DNA of 64,000 bases from Diphasiastrum complanatum (GCA_029204225.1 CM055095.1:42251723-42315722), one strand, 5' to 3'. Shown: positions 1 to 11,779, counted from the first letter of the stretch. A program made the numbers and translations. The notes: generated by a model not told the origin, from the letters alone.

Positions 1-660
1 ATTTTCAACATCGTTGCATGTTTAGGGATCATTCAAAACAACAAAAGGAGTTACTATGACCTGTGTATGATCTTTAAATTTTATGGTTAGATTATAAACA
101 TGTGTCTCATTAGGTTCTCTTACTTCCATTGTCCTATCTTCTGTTATTGGGTCAACATGTGGCCTATCACACTAATTTATATCCAAATTTGAAGTTGTTT
201 CTCTATTTTTTTTCGTTTTATGAATATTTTTTCTTAATTTGGCAATCTCAAAATTGTCTTGTAGGGGGCGGAGGAAAGCACTAGGTAAAGACAACAAGGA
301 TCCATTCACATTTTTTTTGCTTTCAGCTGAAGGAATGAATTTATGGCGATGTGTAGCCATGGTTTTTGGGTTGAGGATTCAGAAATATTGTGTGATTTTT
401 ATTTTTTGAATGAGGGGCAACTACAGTGGCCCAACATTTTCAGTGACTGGTTTTGTGACCTGAGCAGTGGTAGAAGCAGGTTTGCGAGGTCCCAGAGATA
501 CAGATTTAGAATTTTGTAATGAATACACCGGATCTTTCCCCTCTGCACTAGTAACTAGCACCAATTTTAAGCATTGCTTCATGCTCTGGACAAAAACAAA
601 AAACAGTTTATAGTATAATGAGCGAAGGAGTTTATATTAGTTATGCTCAGCATAGCTTTC
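1..660 (-). pseudogene. Fragment of unknown gene Y1, inverted copy of 57,960-58,560
   Basis: Read on the minus strand, an exon begins after TTTTTGTCCAG near 590 (encoding SMKQCLKLVLVTSAEG), runs through stops, then enters an open stretch starting MATHRHKFIPSAES at 360. A further open stretch, MEVREPNETHVYNL, ends in a stop near 15. The whole block matches 57,960-58,560 in inverted orientation. This copy carries about 55 bases (around 410-465) that the right copy lacks. I recognise no domain family. The conserved splice acceptor and the coding-like reading in both copies point to decayed copies of one real gene rather than chance ORFs. Function unknown. Confidence 0.5.
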
Positions 661-689
661 AGTGTAGTCGAACCCATACTTCTATGAAA

Positions 690-1232
690 ATCCTTTAACA
701 ACTAACCTTGCCTTGTATAAGTGTCTGATTCTTCCGTTTAGCTACACCATTGGACTGAAGTGAGTAGCTTGTTGTGAATTTTTTATGTATTTCACTGGCC
801 TTACAAAACTCTTTAAATTCAGTCGAGATAAATTCTCCCCCTCCATCTGTGCGTAGAGCTTTAATCTTCCTCTAGGTCTGTTTTTCAGCAGACACCTTGA
901 ACTGTGTGAAGAACTTGAATGCCTTTGATTTGTTCTTCAAGAAGTAGGTTGCAGTCCTTTGAGAGAAGTCATCGATGAAGGTTAGGTGGTATAGAGCTCC
1001 CCCGTTAGAAGCAGTCGGCATCGGGCCACATATATCGCTATGTATAAGATCGAGCAGGCCCTTGGAAGTATGAACTGAGTCCAAAAAGAATGGAGTTCTT
1101 GCATGCTTGCTGATTATACAGCTTTCACATGGAGAAGTTGGCTTGCCAACAATAAGTAGAACTTGTACTAGTTTCTGAGTTGACATTTGTTGAATACTTT
1201 TGAAATTCAAATGGCCTAATCGGAAGTAGAAG
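690..1232 (-). pseudogene. Ty1/copia integrase fragment
   Basis: The minus strand encodes the pre-integrase/integrase part of a copia polyprotein. In order it shows the RLGHLNFKSIQQMS zinc-region motif, CESCIISKHARTPF, the first catalytic Asp in LIHSDICGPM, FIDDFSQRT, then after an in-frame stop near 875 the second Asp in LRTDGGGEF. The third catalytic position, normally Glu in NGVAERKN, reads NGVAKRKN, so it is Lys here. Homology ends abruptly at 1,232, where LTR-like DNA starts. With the stop, the lost Glu and both truncations this is a dead fragment. In a live element it would insert the cDNA copy into the genome. Confidence 0.85.
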
Positions 1233-1540
1233 TGTAATGACCCTAAGGCACAACCCCTAAGATGAGGATAGGAGAACACCATAAGAGACCAAACCGCCCA
1301 ACCAATCCTAGATCTAGCCCCCAAGCCATGCCATGTGAAACAAGAGGAGAAGAGAGAAACTGGTAATCTAGACCCCAGTATGTCGACGGGAGAATCCCTA
1401 CCTCATTATATAGAGAGTAGAGTCATGTGTATGAAGCCATGCAGGTCAACTATAAATAGGTCTCATCTCTTCATGCAGTCCTCCTTCATGCACCCCAAGT
1501 GGAACGATGAGGTAGCCCCAAGCGAAGACGAAAACCATTG
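1233..1540 (+). mobile_element. Possible truncated LTR with TATA box
   Basis: Directly abutting the broken integrase is TGTAATGACCCTAAGGC, a start seen in many plant gypsy LTRs, followed about 215 bp later by TATAAATAG (1,451-1,459), a plausible core promoter. No second LTR, primer-binding site or target duplication is visible, so the call is tentative. The DNA after it (1,540-2,000) reads on the plus strand like heavily decayed Lys/Glu-rich coding sequence with many stops. I cannot assign it. Confidence 0.35.
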
Positions 1541-2364
1541 GTGAAGATGTCTAAGATAGCCAAAATTATGGAATAATAGGACGAGTTGACAACCAAGCCC
1601 TTGTACCTAGAGCTGCACAAGAAAGAAACCGAGCTTGATGCAACGTCAAAGATGCTAAAAAGGGTGAGTTTCTGCACGAGCTACCGAGTCTCCTGCAAGC
1701 GATTTGAGCTGAAAGTGAGAAGTTTCTCAAAAGAAAGAAGACATGCTTGAGCAAAGAGGGGGGGAAGAACCCACACAGTGATGAGGTGTTGAAAAGATAG
1801 AGAGATGCAATCTACCAAAAGATGGCAATGGTTATAAAGGAACCAAGAAGATAAAGCATGAGCGACTCCCAAGAAAAGCTGAAAGTGTAGAACAAATCAT
1901 TGACATAAGACCCTCACCTCTACAAGAAATGGGTAGTAGAGTCTGATTCTGAGCTAAATTGGACTCCATAGCATCTAGAGAACCAGGGCCCAAAAGGTGG
2001 CCAAAAACATCCATAATAGAGCTATGAAAGAAAAAATTAATAGAAAGTTCTGAGTAGAGGAAAAAGTCTGCAACATGCAAGAAGGACGCTAGATGAAACA
2101 AGTGGTCAAGAAACCATTCACAACCAGAGTGTCGCCCAATTGAGGAAGCAAATCTGAATGAACAACATCCTCCTGGAGAGCCAAACAAAGAAAAGCAGAA
2201 CTGGAAATAGCAGAATCAAAAGAAACATCCAAAATGTGAATGTAATTCAAAGGAGCAAGGAAGCCTTGAGGAGGAACAAAGTTAGGGGAAGACCTATTAG
2301 AGACCACACTGAACACGGGCCACAGTTTAATAGACAAACCAATGAAGCCATCTCACATGTTTAG

Positions 2365-2600
2365 TATAAACATGTTCGATAGTGACAACATGATGACTCA
2401 TCTACACAAGCTCAGAGGAATCAAAAAATAGTTGTAGGCTGAAGGTGCATCTGCTGAAAAGTATCAGTTTTTATACACCATACTAACCAGCATCCCCAAG
2501 AGTAATGATCCATTGGTGATGTCAGTAGAAAGCATGGAGGAAATTCGTGCTTTCATTTTGTCATGAGAAGCTACTCCAAGAGGAGATCAAAATATCAAGG
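2365..2600 (+). pseudogene. Ty1/copia gag remnant (UBN2-like)
   Basis: Plus-strand translation gives FDSDNMMTHLHKLRGIKK, then after a stop AEGASAEKYQFLYTILTSIP, KSNDPLVMSVESMEEIRA and FILS. This is the typical central part of a plant copia Gag of the UBN2 family (HLxxLRGIKKQLEAEG ... YDPLVMSIESM). In-frame stops make it non-functional. The longer relative is at 61,013 onward, and diverged copies sit in both palindrome arms. Confidence 0.7.
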
Positions 2601-2639
2601 GTTAGGCTAGAATTGTAAATTAGGACAAAAGAACTCAAT

Positions 2640-3230
2640 TAGCTTCTTTATTACATGCTGGATTTTCACTCTCTCCATAGTAATGCCTTAGAATTCAAGT
2701 TTTGGGAGCTTATTGGCAATCTCGACTTCTATCACTATGTACTTTGTTTCTTTTGTGATGCTAATAAAATTTAAGTCTTCAAAACTTTCTTCTCAGTCCA
2801 CAGGCCATACAGAAGGTCGTACCACATGTGTGGGTCTCGGATCTCAGTCAAGTAAATCAATGATTTATGATTGCTATTGATTAATGTGTGTAAAATTGCT
2901 AATCTAGATCTTGTTTTTGACATCTAGTTTTGCAGTCAATTGATAATCAATCAATCAATCCCTATTGGGAGTAATTAATAGGCTCACGTAAGGTCCAAAA
3001 TATTGTACTTCAACAAAGAAGTTGGCAAAGGAAGGCATGTTGAGGTCAGATTCCTAGTCTTATAGTCTAATTACATCTTACCTCACCACCTCCAGGTGCA
3101 ATTCAAATTCTATTGGTTTGTTGTTTGCTTTTGAGACAATAGTGATAGTTTCTGTGGACTACTTCAGAATAGTATGGCATCACAAAATTTCCTCAATTTA
3201 GCAACAAGAAAAACTTAGATAGCTACCTCC
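2640..3230. other. No gene recognised; upstream part of the direct repeat
   Basis: This stretch is AT-rich with short repeated words such as aatcaatcaatcaatc near 2,945. It is conserved at 62,220-62,885, but no coding motif stands out on either strand. Confidence 0.5.
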
Positions 3231-3746
3231 TTGCTCATGCTAATGCCAACATTGATGCATGTCTCATCCTCTGCTATCCTCAAAGCACATTCCCTAGTGC
3301 TCACTTGCCTTCAAAATTTAGATCGACTAGCACTCAACTGCATAAGGAGTAAACCAAATACATATTGTCCCTTAGATGTGAATATCAACTCCTTTTGTAG
3401 GGCAAAGCTGCCAAAATACCTAACAATTTCAAAGCTTGATTTGATGAAGCTCAATCGGGCTACAACTCCTCCAACAAAGGCTATTTGTAAGCGAAATTCA
3501 AAATCTTGTGTGAAAGAAAATTTAGAGACTCCAACAAAGCTAAATAAAATTGACCAAGGATCGCATCTTTTTATGTTATTCAGAATGCTATTGATATCTA
3601 TCTACACTAATTCCACCTATAATCATGCACAAATGAGTCGTTGCATGAATTCATTGCTCAGACGTCTCCGTCCGACATGCCAAACTAGATGTTTTGTTAA
3701 CATGCAAAGTGAGTGTTTTGTTATCATGTTTTTATGGTTTATATAG
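3231..3746 (+). other. 171-codon open frame of unknown status, duplicated at 62,886
   Basis: An open frame of 171 codons is preserved in both copies of the direct repeat with only a few amino-acid differences. The conceptual product has no recognisable domain, a Met/Leu-rich beginning and scattered Cys. Codon use does not look convincingly selected, and the frame lies about 500 bases upstream of the 4,282 gene, so it could be promoter-region DNA that happens to be open. The conservation may reflect recent duplication only. Confidence 0.25.
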
Positions 3747-3949
3747 AATAAAGCAAATTTTCTATGCATGAAGACTATTCAACCCTCCACCAAGGTCTAG
3801 ACCTTAAGTGTTCGGACCACCACCAAATTTGAGCCTTTAACATCGACTTTCTTCCAAATTCCATTGATCTAACTCAACAAATAGAATTGCCTATACAAGG
3901 CAAGGCCAAAAACCCTAAAAGAAACCTTAAAAAATTGAAAAACTTACAC

Positions 3950-4250
3950 ACTCTCTCTCTCTCTCTCACTCTCTCCTCGCTCTTTCTCTTATATTGTAAT
4001 GCATCACGAGATTATATACCTCATCTCTCTCTCTCTAAAACTTATCTTTGTACAAGGTTCTAAAAGCACATTCTCTCTAAAATCAAGGTGTGAGATTTTT
4101 AAACCCACTACTTTTCAAGTACCCTTCAAATACATTTTAGGGCAGACAAGAAGTTCCAAAACGCATCTTCTCTACCATAGGAAAACATTCTTCTCTCTTT
4201 CACTCAGTCACTCTCTCTCTCTCTCTCTATCTCTCACACACACGTGAGTT
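3950..4250. repeat. CT microsatellites in the leader of the 4,282 gene
   Basis: Two pyrimidine runs, (CT)n at about 3,950-3,985 and (TC)n at about 4,200-4,236 followed by (CA)n, flank a segment that is conserved in the right direct repeat (63,610-63,900). CT-rich tracts just upstream of start codons are common in plant 5' leaders. Confidence 0.8.
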
Positions 4251-4281
4251 ATGTTTCAGCGCTTGTCATCGTTTTCTATAT

Positions 4282-5012
4282 ATGGAAGCTACTGATGCTG
4301 ACATGGGTGAACAGGCAGGGACTCTACCGCAAGAGCAACAATCAGGTTAAAATTTATCTTTTATTCTTTGTACATTTTTAGAGTAACATCATTTGAACGG
4401 AAAGATAGAGCGGAGAAGAAGTATTTCGCTAATAGTTTAGCGATGACCATCACTGGGCGTCATTGATTACAAGGAAAGAGAGGTTTTGAGAGATAAAAAC
4501 CTTGAATGATTAGTTTAGCGATGACCATCACTGGGCGCCATTGATTACAAGGAAAGAGAGATAAAAACCTTGAATGATTAAACTTTGTCGTAGCATCATC
4601 AGAGGTGTCATATTTATGTTTCAAAAATTAAATGTTTGTGAAGCGGATATTGCTATAGCATCAATAGATAGTGGTTATAAATCTTGACAAAAGTGCAATC
4701 TATGTGTAAACAGGGGGTGGTACTGCAGGTATCTTGCAGTTCAAGAAGAAGTTCGTCGTAGTTCCTTTCGAAATTGTAAAGCCCATGATAACTGAGGATA
4801 CTTCCATCAACAAAATTAACGATCACATTGCGAGCAAGCCACCAATATCAACCCCAACCATACTCCATCCAGACAACATTAAAACAACCGAATTTGATCG
4901 TGGGGTGGGATACTTTGGGCTGCCCATTGTTGATAGCATAATGATCAAAACCGCAGGGGGAGGTTCTATCAAAGTGATTAGATCAGAAGGTGCCGTCAAA
5001 AGCGTAGATTAA
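4282..5012 (+). CDS. Small two-exon gene, unknown 120-residue protein
   Basis: Exon 1 (4,282-4,345) starts MEATDADMGEQAGTLPQEQQ and ends at a GT donor in phase 1. Exon 2 (4,714-5,012) begins after a CAG acceptor and restores the frame exactly, giving GGGTAGILQFKKKFVVV and ending SEGAVKSVD then TAA. The product has an acidic, Gln-rich start, a hydrophobic FVVVPFEIV stretch and a Gly-rich loop TAGGGSIKV near the end. No family is recognised. Matching splice phase, a CT-rich leader and an ATG just after it support a real gene. Exon 1 and the leader are duplicated at 63,939. A 3'-side fragment also appears inverted at about 51,686-51,780. Confidence 0.6.
4433..4580 (+). repeat. Tandem duplication inside the intron
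   Basis: A unit starting tagtttagcgatgaccatca occurs at 4,433 and again at 4,511 (78 bp apart). The second copy lacks about 9 bases (ggttttgag) present in the first. It lies wholly inside the intron of the 4,282 gene. Confidence 0.85.
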
Positions 5013-6047
5013 GATCGATAAAAGCTAAGAGGGAGCATTCTCAGAATTTGTAGAGTAAATCTATGTGATTCAGCTACATACTTTCGTTTGGCATGCTTGT
5101 TACCAAAGCTTTTGTCTCCACGTTGGCTTAGTGTTTGGATTAACTTTTCTTTGCGCACAACAAATTTTTTTTTCCCTACTCTTTTACTGTTGCCGTTCCA
5201 GAACGACTGGGATTAACAGTGCTAGAATGTCATGTTTCTGGAGAAAGCCCATTACACATCAATATGTTTTGTTATGGTTTTGGACAAGCTGTTGGTTAGG
5301 ATAAAAACATAGTTGCAACAGCCTTGTGAAACATCAGTAGCGTTGGATCAGAACGTAAGAGAATGTGATCCAAATTCCATCAATGAATGTGAATCTAAAG
5401 TAGATGCTTTGATGTGTCTCGCATTCTGTTGACTGGGTTTGCATTTTTTTATGTTCACTCAACCCATTGTTTGTGGCTTTACACTTATAACATAAGTACC
5501 CAGTGCAGTGTTTCATTTTGATATGCGAGGATTGCATTCACTATAAGGCAAGATGTGGCTGTGAATAGCATTTACTTGCATGCACTTTTATGTTCATTTG
5601 CTCACTCAACATAAGTTTCACTAGAATCATTTCTCAAAACATTAAATCAATGATCAAGGTGCTACCATACAACAAAGTCACAAAAGCTTTAAATTCATGT
5701 AACATGGTGAGCATTGTGGAACGTAACATTTGCACACCGAATGAATAGAGTCGTTTAAGTTAGGAGTGTAGAGCATCATCCATGCCTACCATCCAATCAA
5801 AGGAACCATGAAGGTACTATTGAGGTATCACATGTGAGCTAAATAATTTAGCTTTCATAGGAGAGTAGAAAATGACTCCAAATGGAAAGATGGGAGGCAA
5901 ATAATGTGTGAGGCATAAATCATGTTGTCAAGGTATAGTTGAATGATGTACGATGCGATAATATCGTGAGGCTATGTTGTTATGATTGAGCATCATTGTC
6001 TTACAAATACATAACTTTCATTTATCTCATAATGATTGCATATAGTG
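5013..6047. other. 3' flank of the 4,282 gene; nothing further recognised
   Basis: The segment 5,155-5,245 (poly-T, then gttgccgttccagaacgact) is found inverted and diverged at 51,686-51,780. The rest has only short chance ORFs and no coding or RNA motif I can support. Confidence 0.5.
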
Positions 6048-6629
6048 ACATCATTCACATGCTCTTTCATGGAACATTCTATCACGTGTGCTCCCAACTT
6101 TCAAAGACATTGCAATTTACACCACAAATGATTGTGGTATGTCCAACTCACCCACAACTTTGGCACATTCTCTAACTTGGGTAGTGTCCTCCTTTTCCAT
6201 ATCGGAAGCATGCCATGAAATCATCAAGCTTGCTTCCCTCTTTCTTGATCCTCAAGCATTGAGCTTTAGTTCTCTCATTAACTCTTTATTATATTTATTA
6301 TTATCATATATCTCTCATGTTGGTTGAACCTATGAAAATTGAGCAAATATTGACTTAAGGCCGACTTGGAGGCCTACAAAATAGTTTGACAATAAGTCAA
6401 AATTGACAACATAATCACATGGATTCAGGCAGCAATTATAGATAAATTGATCACCAAATTGGCATAAACACTATCCGTGCTCTTCATACTAAGTCGACAA
6501 GTGTCTATTACAATGTCACACATTCAATGGGTCCAAATATAACAAATATACAATGACACATGTGCTAAGATAACTTAAGCTTATCTTAAGCACGAAAATG
6601 AGAAGTTAACCAATATTTTAACTCTAACA
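6048..6629 (-). mobile_element. Copia LTR, copy A1
   Basis: On the minus strand the element runs from TGTTAGAGTTAAAATATTGG (6,629) to a CA end (6,048), 582 bp. It is preceded by a purine-rich tract ending TTAAGGGATGA, as expected for a 3' LTR. A 611-bp copy is at 13,348-13,958 and a truncated copy at 51,383-51,685. The internal domain lies at higher coordinates, so this is the 3' LTR of a minus-strand insertion. Confidence 0.7.
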
Positions 6630-8340
6630 TCATCCCTTAAAAACTAGCTAACTTTAACTATGGAGAGTTTTTCTCTAACCTCCTCAAACTTATCTTTACA
6701 TAAGGTGTAGCAAGAATCTTGAATGAAACTGAAATTGAAACACCAAGGAGGAAACTATGAGCTTAATCTCCAACAAACACTCACATGAGGCAGCTCATGC
6801 ATGTGCTCTTCAACAAGGACATTTTCAAGAACTGGTGCAAACAAGATGATAAAGAAAAGAATAATGTCTTTGACCCGTTGTATAGAGAGTTTCCAGTGCC
6901 CTCCCTTGAAATGCACTTTTATAAAAAATGGATGGTGAGCTACATGGGAGGCATGGTGAGCCACCGCAAATCAGAGATCCGAGATGCGATGAAAGCTGGC
7001 AGATCTAGGACGATCTAGGCTGTCCCATGTGCACAAGAAAGACTAGAAGTTTGTGAGGAAAGAATCCACTAGATGTTCTTCACACCTACAATGTCAAACA
7101 TTAATATCTTTACTTAGAAGTCTCTCATAAATGAAGTGATACCTCAGTTCAATGTGTTTCGTACAACCATGGTAAACCTAAATTCTTGTTAGTTGGATTC
7201 CACTTTGACTATCCACATGATATTTTGTCAAATACACAACATGGTTTCCAATTGGTGTCTTATCATGTAGATTCACCAATATTTTGAAAATATTTAATTA
7301 TCCTTTGCTTTCACAAAACATGATGCTTGATTGCCTTGTAGGAAGCTAGACATCAATGCATATATCATTTTAAATGTATCAAGAGCTTTCTCTTCGCTTT
7401 TATATGTTCATATATCTCTCTCCTTGATTGATATAGGTAAATATATCTCCATGTCATCTGCAAGCTTCGTCATTCTATGTGGATTGATTTCCACCACTTT
7501 CAACATCATCATACTCATGCATCTCATGATAAATCACATCCTGACCAATGTAATGCACCCTTGCCTTTGTATCATAGCATTTGTATACTTTGACCTTGTC
7601 ATCACACCTAAAAATATGCATTTTGAGATGCCGTCAAACAAGCTGCTAAAAATATGCATTTTATTGATTGTGTATCCAATTTAATTCTAATTTGGTCAAG
7701 TATGTGTATTTATGCCCTACAACCAAACACTCTAATATGTATGGTTCTTATTGGTCCACACAAATATGTATGCACAAGTTCATAAATTTTCTTTACACAC
7801 CCTACACCCTTTTTTCTGAACTTCTCTTGACGTTTTTTGCCATATATTCAAAATTTAAGTAGCCTATTCATCAATGCCCCATATGATTTTATAGCATCAA
7901 AGACCATGTCAACCTACATTGTCCAACTACAAATGCATAAAAATTATAAACTTCATAGCTTGTTTTTTAAAATTCATAAAAAAACCCTAAATTGATGATC
8001 CATGTCCTTACCGAGACATTTATCTTTGTGAAATTACACCTTCATGCTCTGATTTGTAATCACACAAAGTGACAGTAATTTTTCGTCCAAGCTTTGTAGA
8101 TAATTTGCATTATCAATCTGGCTTATTTTGCCAATAAATAACTAAACTAGTACTATACCTATCCCACAAATCTAACGTTCCTCTCCATTAGGTTGTGCAA
8201 ACTTGTTGCCATTTTCAAGAGGGCTAACTTGGCTCATGGCACCCGAATCAATGTACCATCTACAATTATCATTGTTGTGTGACATCAGTGTTGATATGAA
8301 CATGTGTGGTTGATCATTGTAGCGGGTATTTTCTATCAAC
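6630..8340 (-). pseudogene. Internal remains of the same copia element (A1)
   Basis: On the minus strand near 8,230-8,270 the sequence reads RWYIDSGAMSQVSP, the aspartic protease active-site region (DSGA) of copia elements. Around 7,560-7,610 it matches the segment that at 50,510-50,620 reads KCYDT ... NGQDVIYHEM, the conserved domain after the integrase core. Stops and frameshifts are frequent, and the reverse transcriptase is not legible. The region runs directly into the LTR at 6,629. Confidence 0.6.
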
Positions 8341-9390
8341 CTTCAACCCTAGATCCTAGCACATGCAAAGCGTCAATAGATGAAGAGGATTCTAACATGT
8401 CACACAGAGCTAATTCCTTGTATGTTCTTCCATTCTGATATTCCCAATTCTGTAGAGCTGGGCTTCAGAGTTTGAGTGACGACAACTTTCTTTTTTATCG
8501 ACAAGGGCCCATACCTAAAATCAAAAAAAGTTTTGATTATTAAATAATCAATTTAAGAAATATTAAAATAAAGTTCAATATTTTAGTCTAATAACAAAAA
8601 TTTATACATAGGATAACATGAATTCTGATCAGAGTATTCCATGGCAAGCATAGCAAGAAAAATTATCTGGCCACTACGGAAAGCAAGTTGAAAAAATTAT
8701 CATATTTTGTAAGGCTCTACGTAGGATTTGTTGAATCAAACGACAGGCCTGTCTCTTGAGCACAAAGTGCCTACAGCTCCAATTGATTTACATCTCCAGC
8801 TTTGGAGACTCTCATATATTCTTTATGAGAAAATTGGATCCTTTGTATGACAGTCATGTTCATGCAATAATCTTGATCATCCCATGCGAGCAAATGCAAT
8901 TAACACAAAATCTTTTAAAACGGAAAATGGCGGAGGACCCATTTTTTTCAAGACCTTACAATTTTCTAGTAATTCATGTAAATTTTGAATCTTAAATTTC
9001 AAAATTAATGAGTTATTTGTAAGATGTTGCATTTTACAAATATTTTAAATTTGGACTAAGTGATGCAAAATATTTTAAAAATTTTACATTCAAATCGCCA
9101 AAAAATTACAAATATTAATTGTGTGCAATCTATTATTATGACTAATAACTGTTAAATTAGGTGAATTTATAATTTTAAAAAGCTTATTTTTTTAATTTTA
9201 TTTTCAAAGTGCAATTTGAAAGATTTTGATATAAATTTAGAAGCTTACACGTAATTTAATATTAATATTTTAACATTTAAAAAATTCTAAAATTCTAAAA
9301 TTTTAAATTTTTAAAAAATATTAGAAAATAAAAAACATCAAAAACTTTTAAAAATCATAAAATAAAAAAAATAAGAAAAATAAACATAGT
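8341..9390. other. AT-rich region without recognised genes
   Basis: The stretch 8,520-9,380 is extremely AT-rich with long A/T runs and no sustained coding frame on either strand. It ends at the 28-bp minisatellite. Confidence 0.5.
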
Positions 9391-9391
9391 C

Positions 9392-9593
9392 GAGGACCTA
9401 TGCGAGGAGGACCTATGCTCAGCATAGGTCGAGGGAGGATTTATGTTGAGCATAGGTAGAGAGAGGACCTATGCTCAACAGAGGTTGCGAGAGGACCTAT
9501 GCTGAGCATAGGTCCAGTGAGGACTTATGCTAAGCATAGGTCGAGGGAGGACTTATGCTGAGCATAGAAGTCTAGTGAGCACTTATGCTGAGA
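9392..9593. repeat. 28-bp minisatellite made of palindromic units
   Basis: Units beginning GAGGACCTATG start at 9,407, 9,435, 9,463, 9,491, 9,519 and 9,547, an exact 28-bp step, with a partial unit before and a diverged one near 9,577. Most units contain the near-perfect palindrome ACCTATGCTNAGCATAGGT, so each can form a short hairpin. A single related word, TATGCTGAGCATA, occurs at about 57,972 in the Y1 intron and at about 643 in its inverted copy. Confidence 0.9.
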
Positions 9594-9599
9594 AACGAA

Positions 9600-10259
9600 G
9601 GCAATTGTCAACAATAGAAATGAAGGCCCATTTTGAGTCCTACTTTATAGATCCTCCTTCCAAGAATGAAACCTCCAACGTTTAAAGGACAATAATTATT
9701 TTTACATTCTTTAATTCTGTCCCTAAGGGGCCTATCCAAGGACAAGTCTTATGATGAAGGTCTGAAGCAATCAACAATAGAACAAAGCTTTCGAGTGCCT
9801 ACGTTACATCACGTTAAGAAATGCTTTGGTATGAAGCTCCTCTATCGCTGCATGGGAAGTTTAAGATTCCAAAATAGGGATTGATTTATTGAGTGATGTT
9901 TCTTGTTTCCTTCTAGTAAAAACTGATCTGATTAGGTGTACATGCGTTCTTGCCTCTTTGAGTGAATTATCATCAGTTTCAAGGTAGACTAGAATCAAGC
10001 TATTGCTACAAAAGTTGCAATAGCAGTCATTTCATTATATATCCCAAGCAGTCTGTACTAGCTTCTAATAATCACAAACAAGAATGCAAAGCAAAAGAAA
10101 GCCTCTGATACTCTACAACAGTCGCTCCTCACAATAATTTGAACTGCTTTATTTTGTACTTCCTGGGCGTCCACTCTACTGCCCCCTATTCCAACGATAC
10201 CATGTCCCCGGCAATGATAGCAATGTCTCAAGCTCTTTGTTTTGGTTTCAAATCCATTT
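9600..10259. other. No gene recognised
   Basis: Only short ORFs are present. A minus-strand CYHCRGHG near 10,210-10,230 resembles part of a zinc knuckle, but the spacing is wrong and the last Cys is absent. Confidence 0.4.
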
Positions 10260-11350
10260 TCCAAAGGCTGGGAGGCTTCATTTTCGGATGACCTTATCTA
10301 AATTGGATAAATAACGACTTGAGCGTCAGAAACACATCTTTTTCCTTGGATAGGAGGTGTTGGACCAATTGTCTGATTTCACCTCTACCGACGATCTTTT
10401 CGAGGATGAAATCCCTAGCAATCCTTCATGCTTTTGTAGACATGAGTAGCTAGGAAGCTGTTTGTAAATCTTTGGCAAAAGGTAGCCAGTTGAGTGTTTA
10501 TTTGCTCAATGATATTTTTTTGTTGCACAATTGCTCGAAATCTTCTTGTTGCTATTTTATATCCTCCTAATGCTACAGAATCACTTACGGCACAAAATGA
10601 CTCAAAGAAAACTGATAAAAGCGCAACAAAACCTGATTGTATAAATGATGAACTACCAGTTTTGCAGCATACATAACTGTCGCTCCCGATGCATTGGCAG
10701 TGCTTGACTTCATAACTCTTACCAGAAAAACTTTTTATATTTTCTGGCTTCACTCTCACAGAAAGCACTACTTGTTGATCGATCTATACCCAACTTCTTG
10801 TCATTTTCAGCAGTAATGAGCCCTAAAGGTTTTTTAGATGTTGCAATATAATAATAAAGCATTTCAAACACTATCGTGTCACTATTGCAAACCAGTCTAA
10901 CGCGTGTTGTTGCCTCAATTTTCTAGCTTGCCATCCCGAGCTTTTCATGTACTAGCTTATAGAGATTGAGCCTGTAAATGGACCTTTATATTAAACACAT
11001 AAAAGTCAACTGAAGCTGGCATCAGTTTGGTAGTTTGAAGGCTTAGTCTGACTGCCTATTTTTATTTTGATAATGCAACAAGAAAATCAGAAAGCTTTTG
11101 ATACATTTCAGATTCCTAAAAGCTCCAAGAAGAAACTAGCACTTGTAGAAATAACGAATTTTATTGGAAAAAGACCACATAATCAACAAAGAAGTGAAAC
11201 CCATATATAGCTCACCAAAACTTGCAAAACAATGCATTCAATTGAAAGACAATCATAAAACAAACAAACTTATGATATATACATTAGAGAAACTTAGAGC
11301 TTGACAAGGGCCATTGAAAAAGATATTTTTTTATTTTTTTATTTTATTTT
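10260..11350 (-). pseudogene. Unknown gene Y2, degenerate copy
   Basis: On the minus strand a reading begins VRLVCNSDTIVFEMLYYYIA (about 10,905), continues SKKPLGLITAENDKK, shifts frame near 10,740, then resumes with an open stretch to 10,415 that includes ALGGYKIATRRFRAIVQQKN and ends near the stop after YKSMKDC. Another short readable piece follows (RDFILEKIVGRGEIRQLVQH). The block is the inverted counterpart of 59,640-60,640. I recognise no family. The aligned protein-level similarity with the right copy suggests a once-coding gene broken in both places. Confidence 0.5.
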
Positions 11351-11779
11351 TGTTGCCATGTGGACCAATTGAAACCTTGAAATCAGGGTTCTTCATAAAG
11401 TAGAATTTCTCAAATATAAATAAAATAAAAACTTTCGAAATATATTACTGTTTCATCAGGCAGCATGTGGAAATGCTATTGGTTGTTGAGGCCTGCCCTT
11501 CTAGCTCATTGCTGCCCAAAAAGACCCAAAAATATTGAAAATGAATATGACAGATGGTTGAAATGAGAAAATCGATGTACCATTAATGTATATGCATTGT
11601 CAAATCATGGTTAATAGGGATAACTAGAGTTAATTCGTAGTGCTAAATAGTTTAGTGTTTCAAATTTTCACCAATACATATTTTTAGATTCATGGCTTTT
11701 TGTCTATGCATATTTTCAGATTCATAGTTAAGTATTTCAGATTTTTGCCTGCACATTACGAATGGCGCCATTAATGAAG
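11351..11779. other. No gene recognised; upstream of gene X copy 2
   Basis: AT-rich DNA with an inexact short repeat (tttcagattcatag and relatives near 11,690-11,735). No coding motif. Confidence 0.4.

Larger units (their letters stand above)
2000..4345. repeat. Long direct repeat, left copy (partner 60,640-64,000)
   Basis: From ccaaaaacatccataatag onward this stretch is repeated in the same orientation near the right end, at an offset of about 59,656 bases in the second half (for example 3,231 against 62,886 and 4,282 against 63,939). The right copy contains an extra 1 kb of copia gag-protease sequence at about 61,230-62,205 that is missing here between 2,590 and 2,600, so this copy has an internal deletion. 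The repeat carries the promoter region and first exon of the 4,282 gene and runs off the window end in the right copy. Confidence 0.85.

Noticed and set aside
10200-10235. Zinc-knuckle-like CYHCRGHG on the minus strand
   Set aside because: Only two residues separate the second Cys and the His, and the final Cys is missing, so it does not fit CCHC spacing. The surrounding frame has no Gag features.
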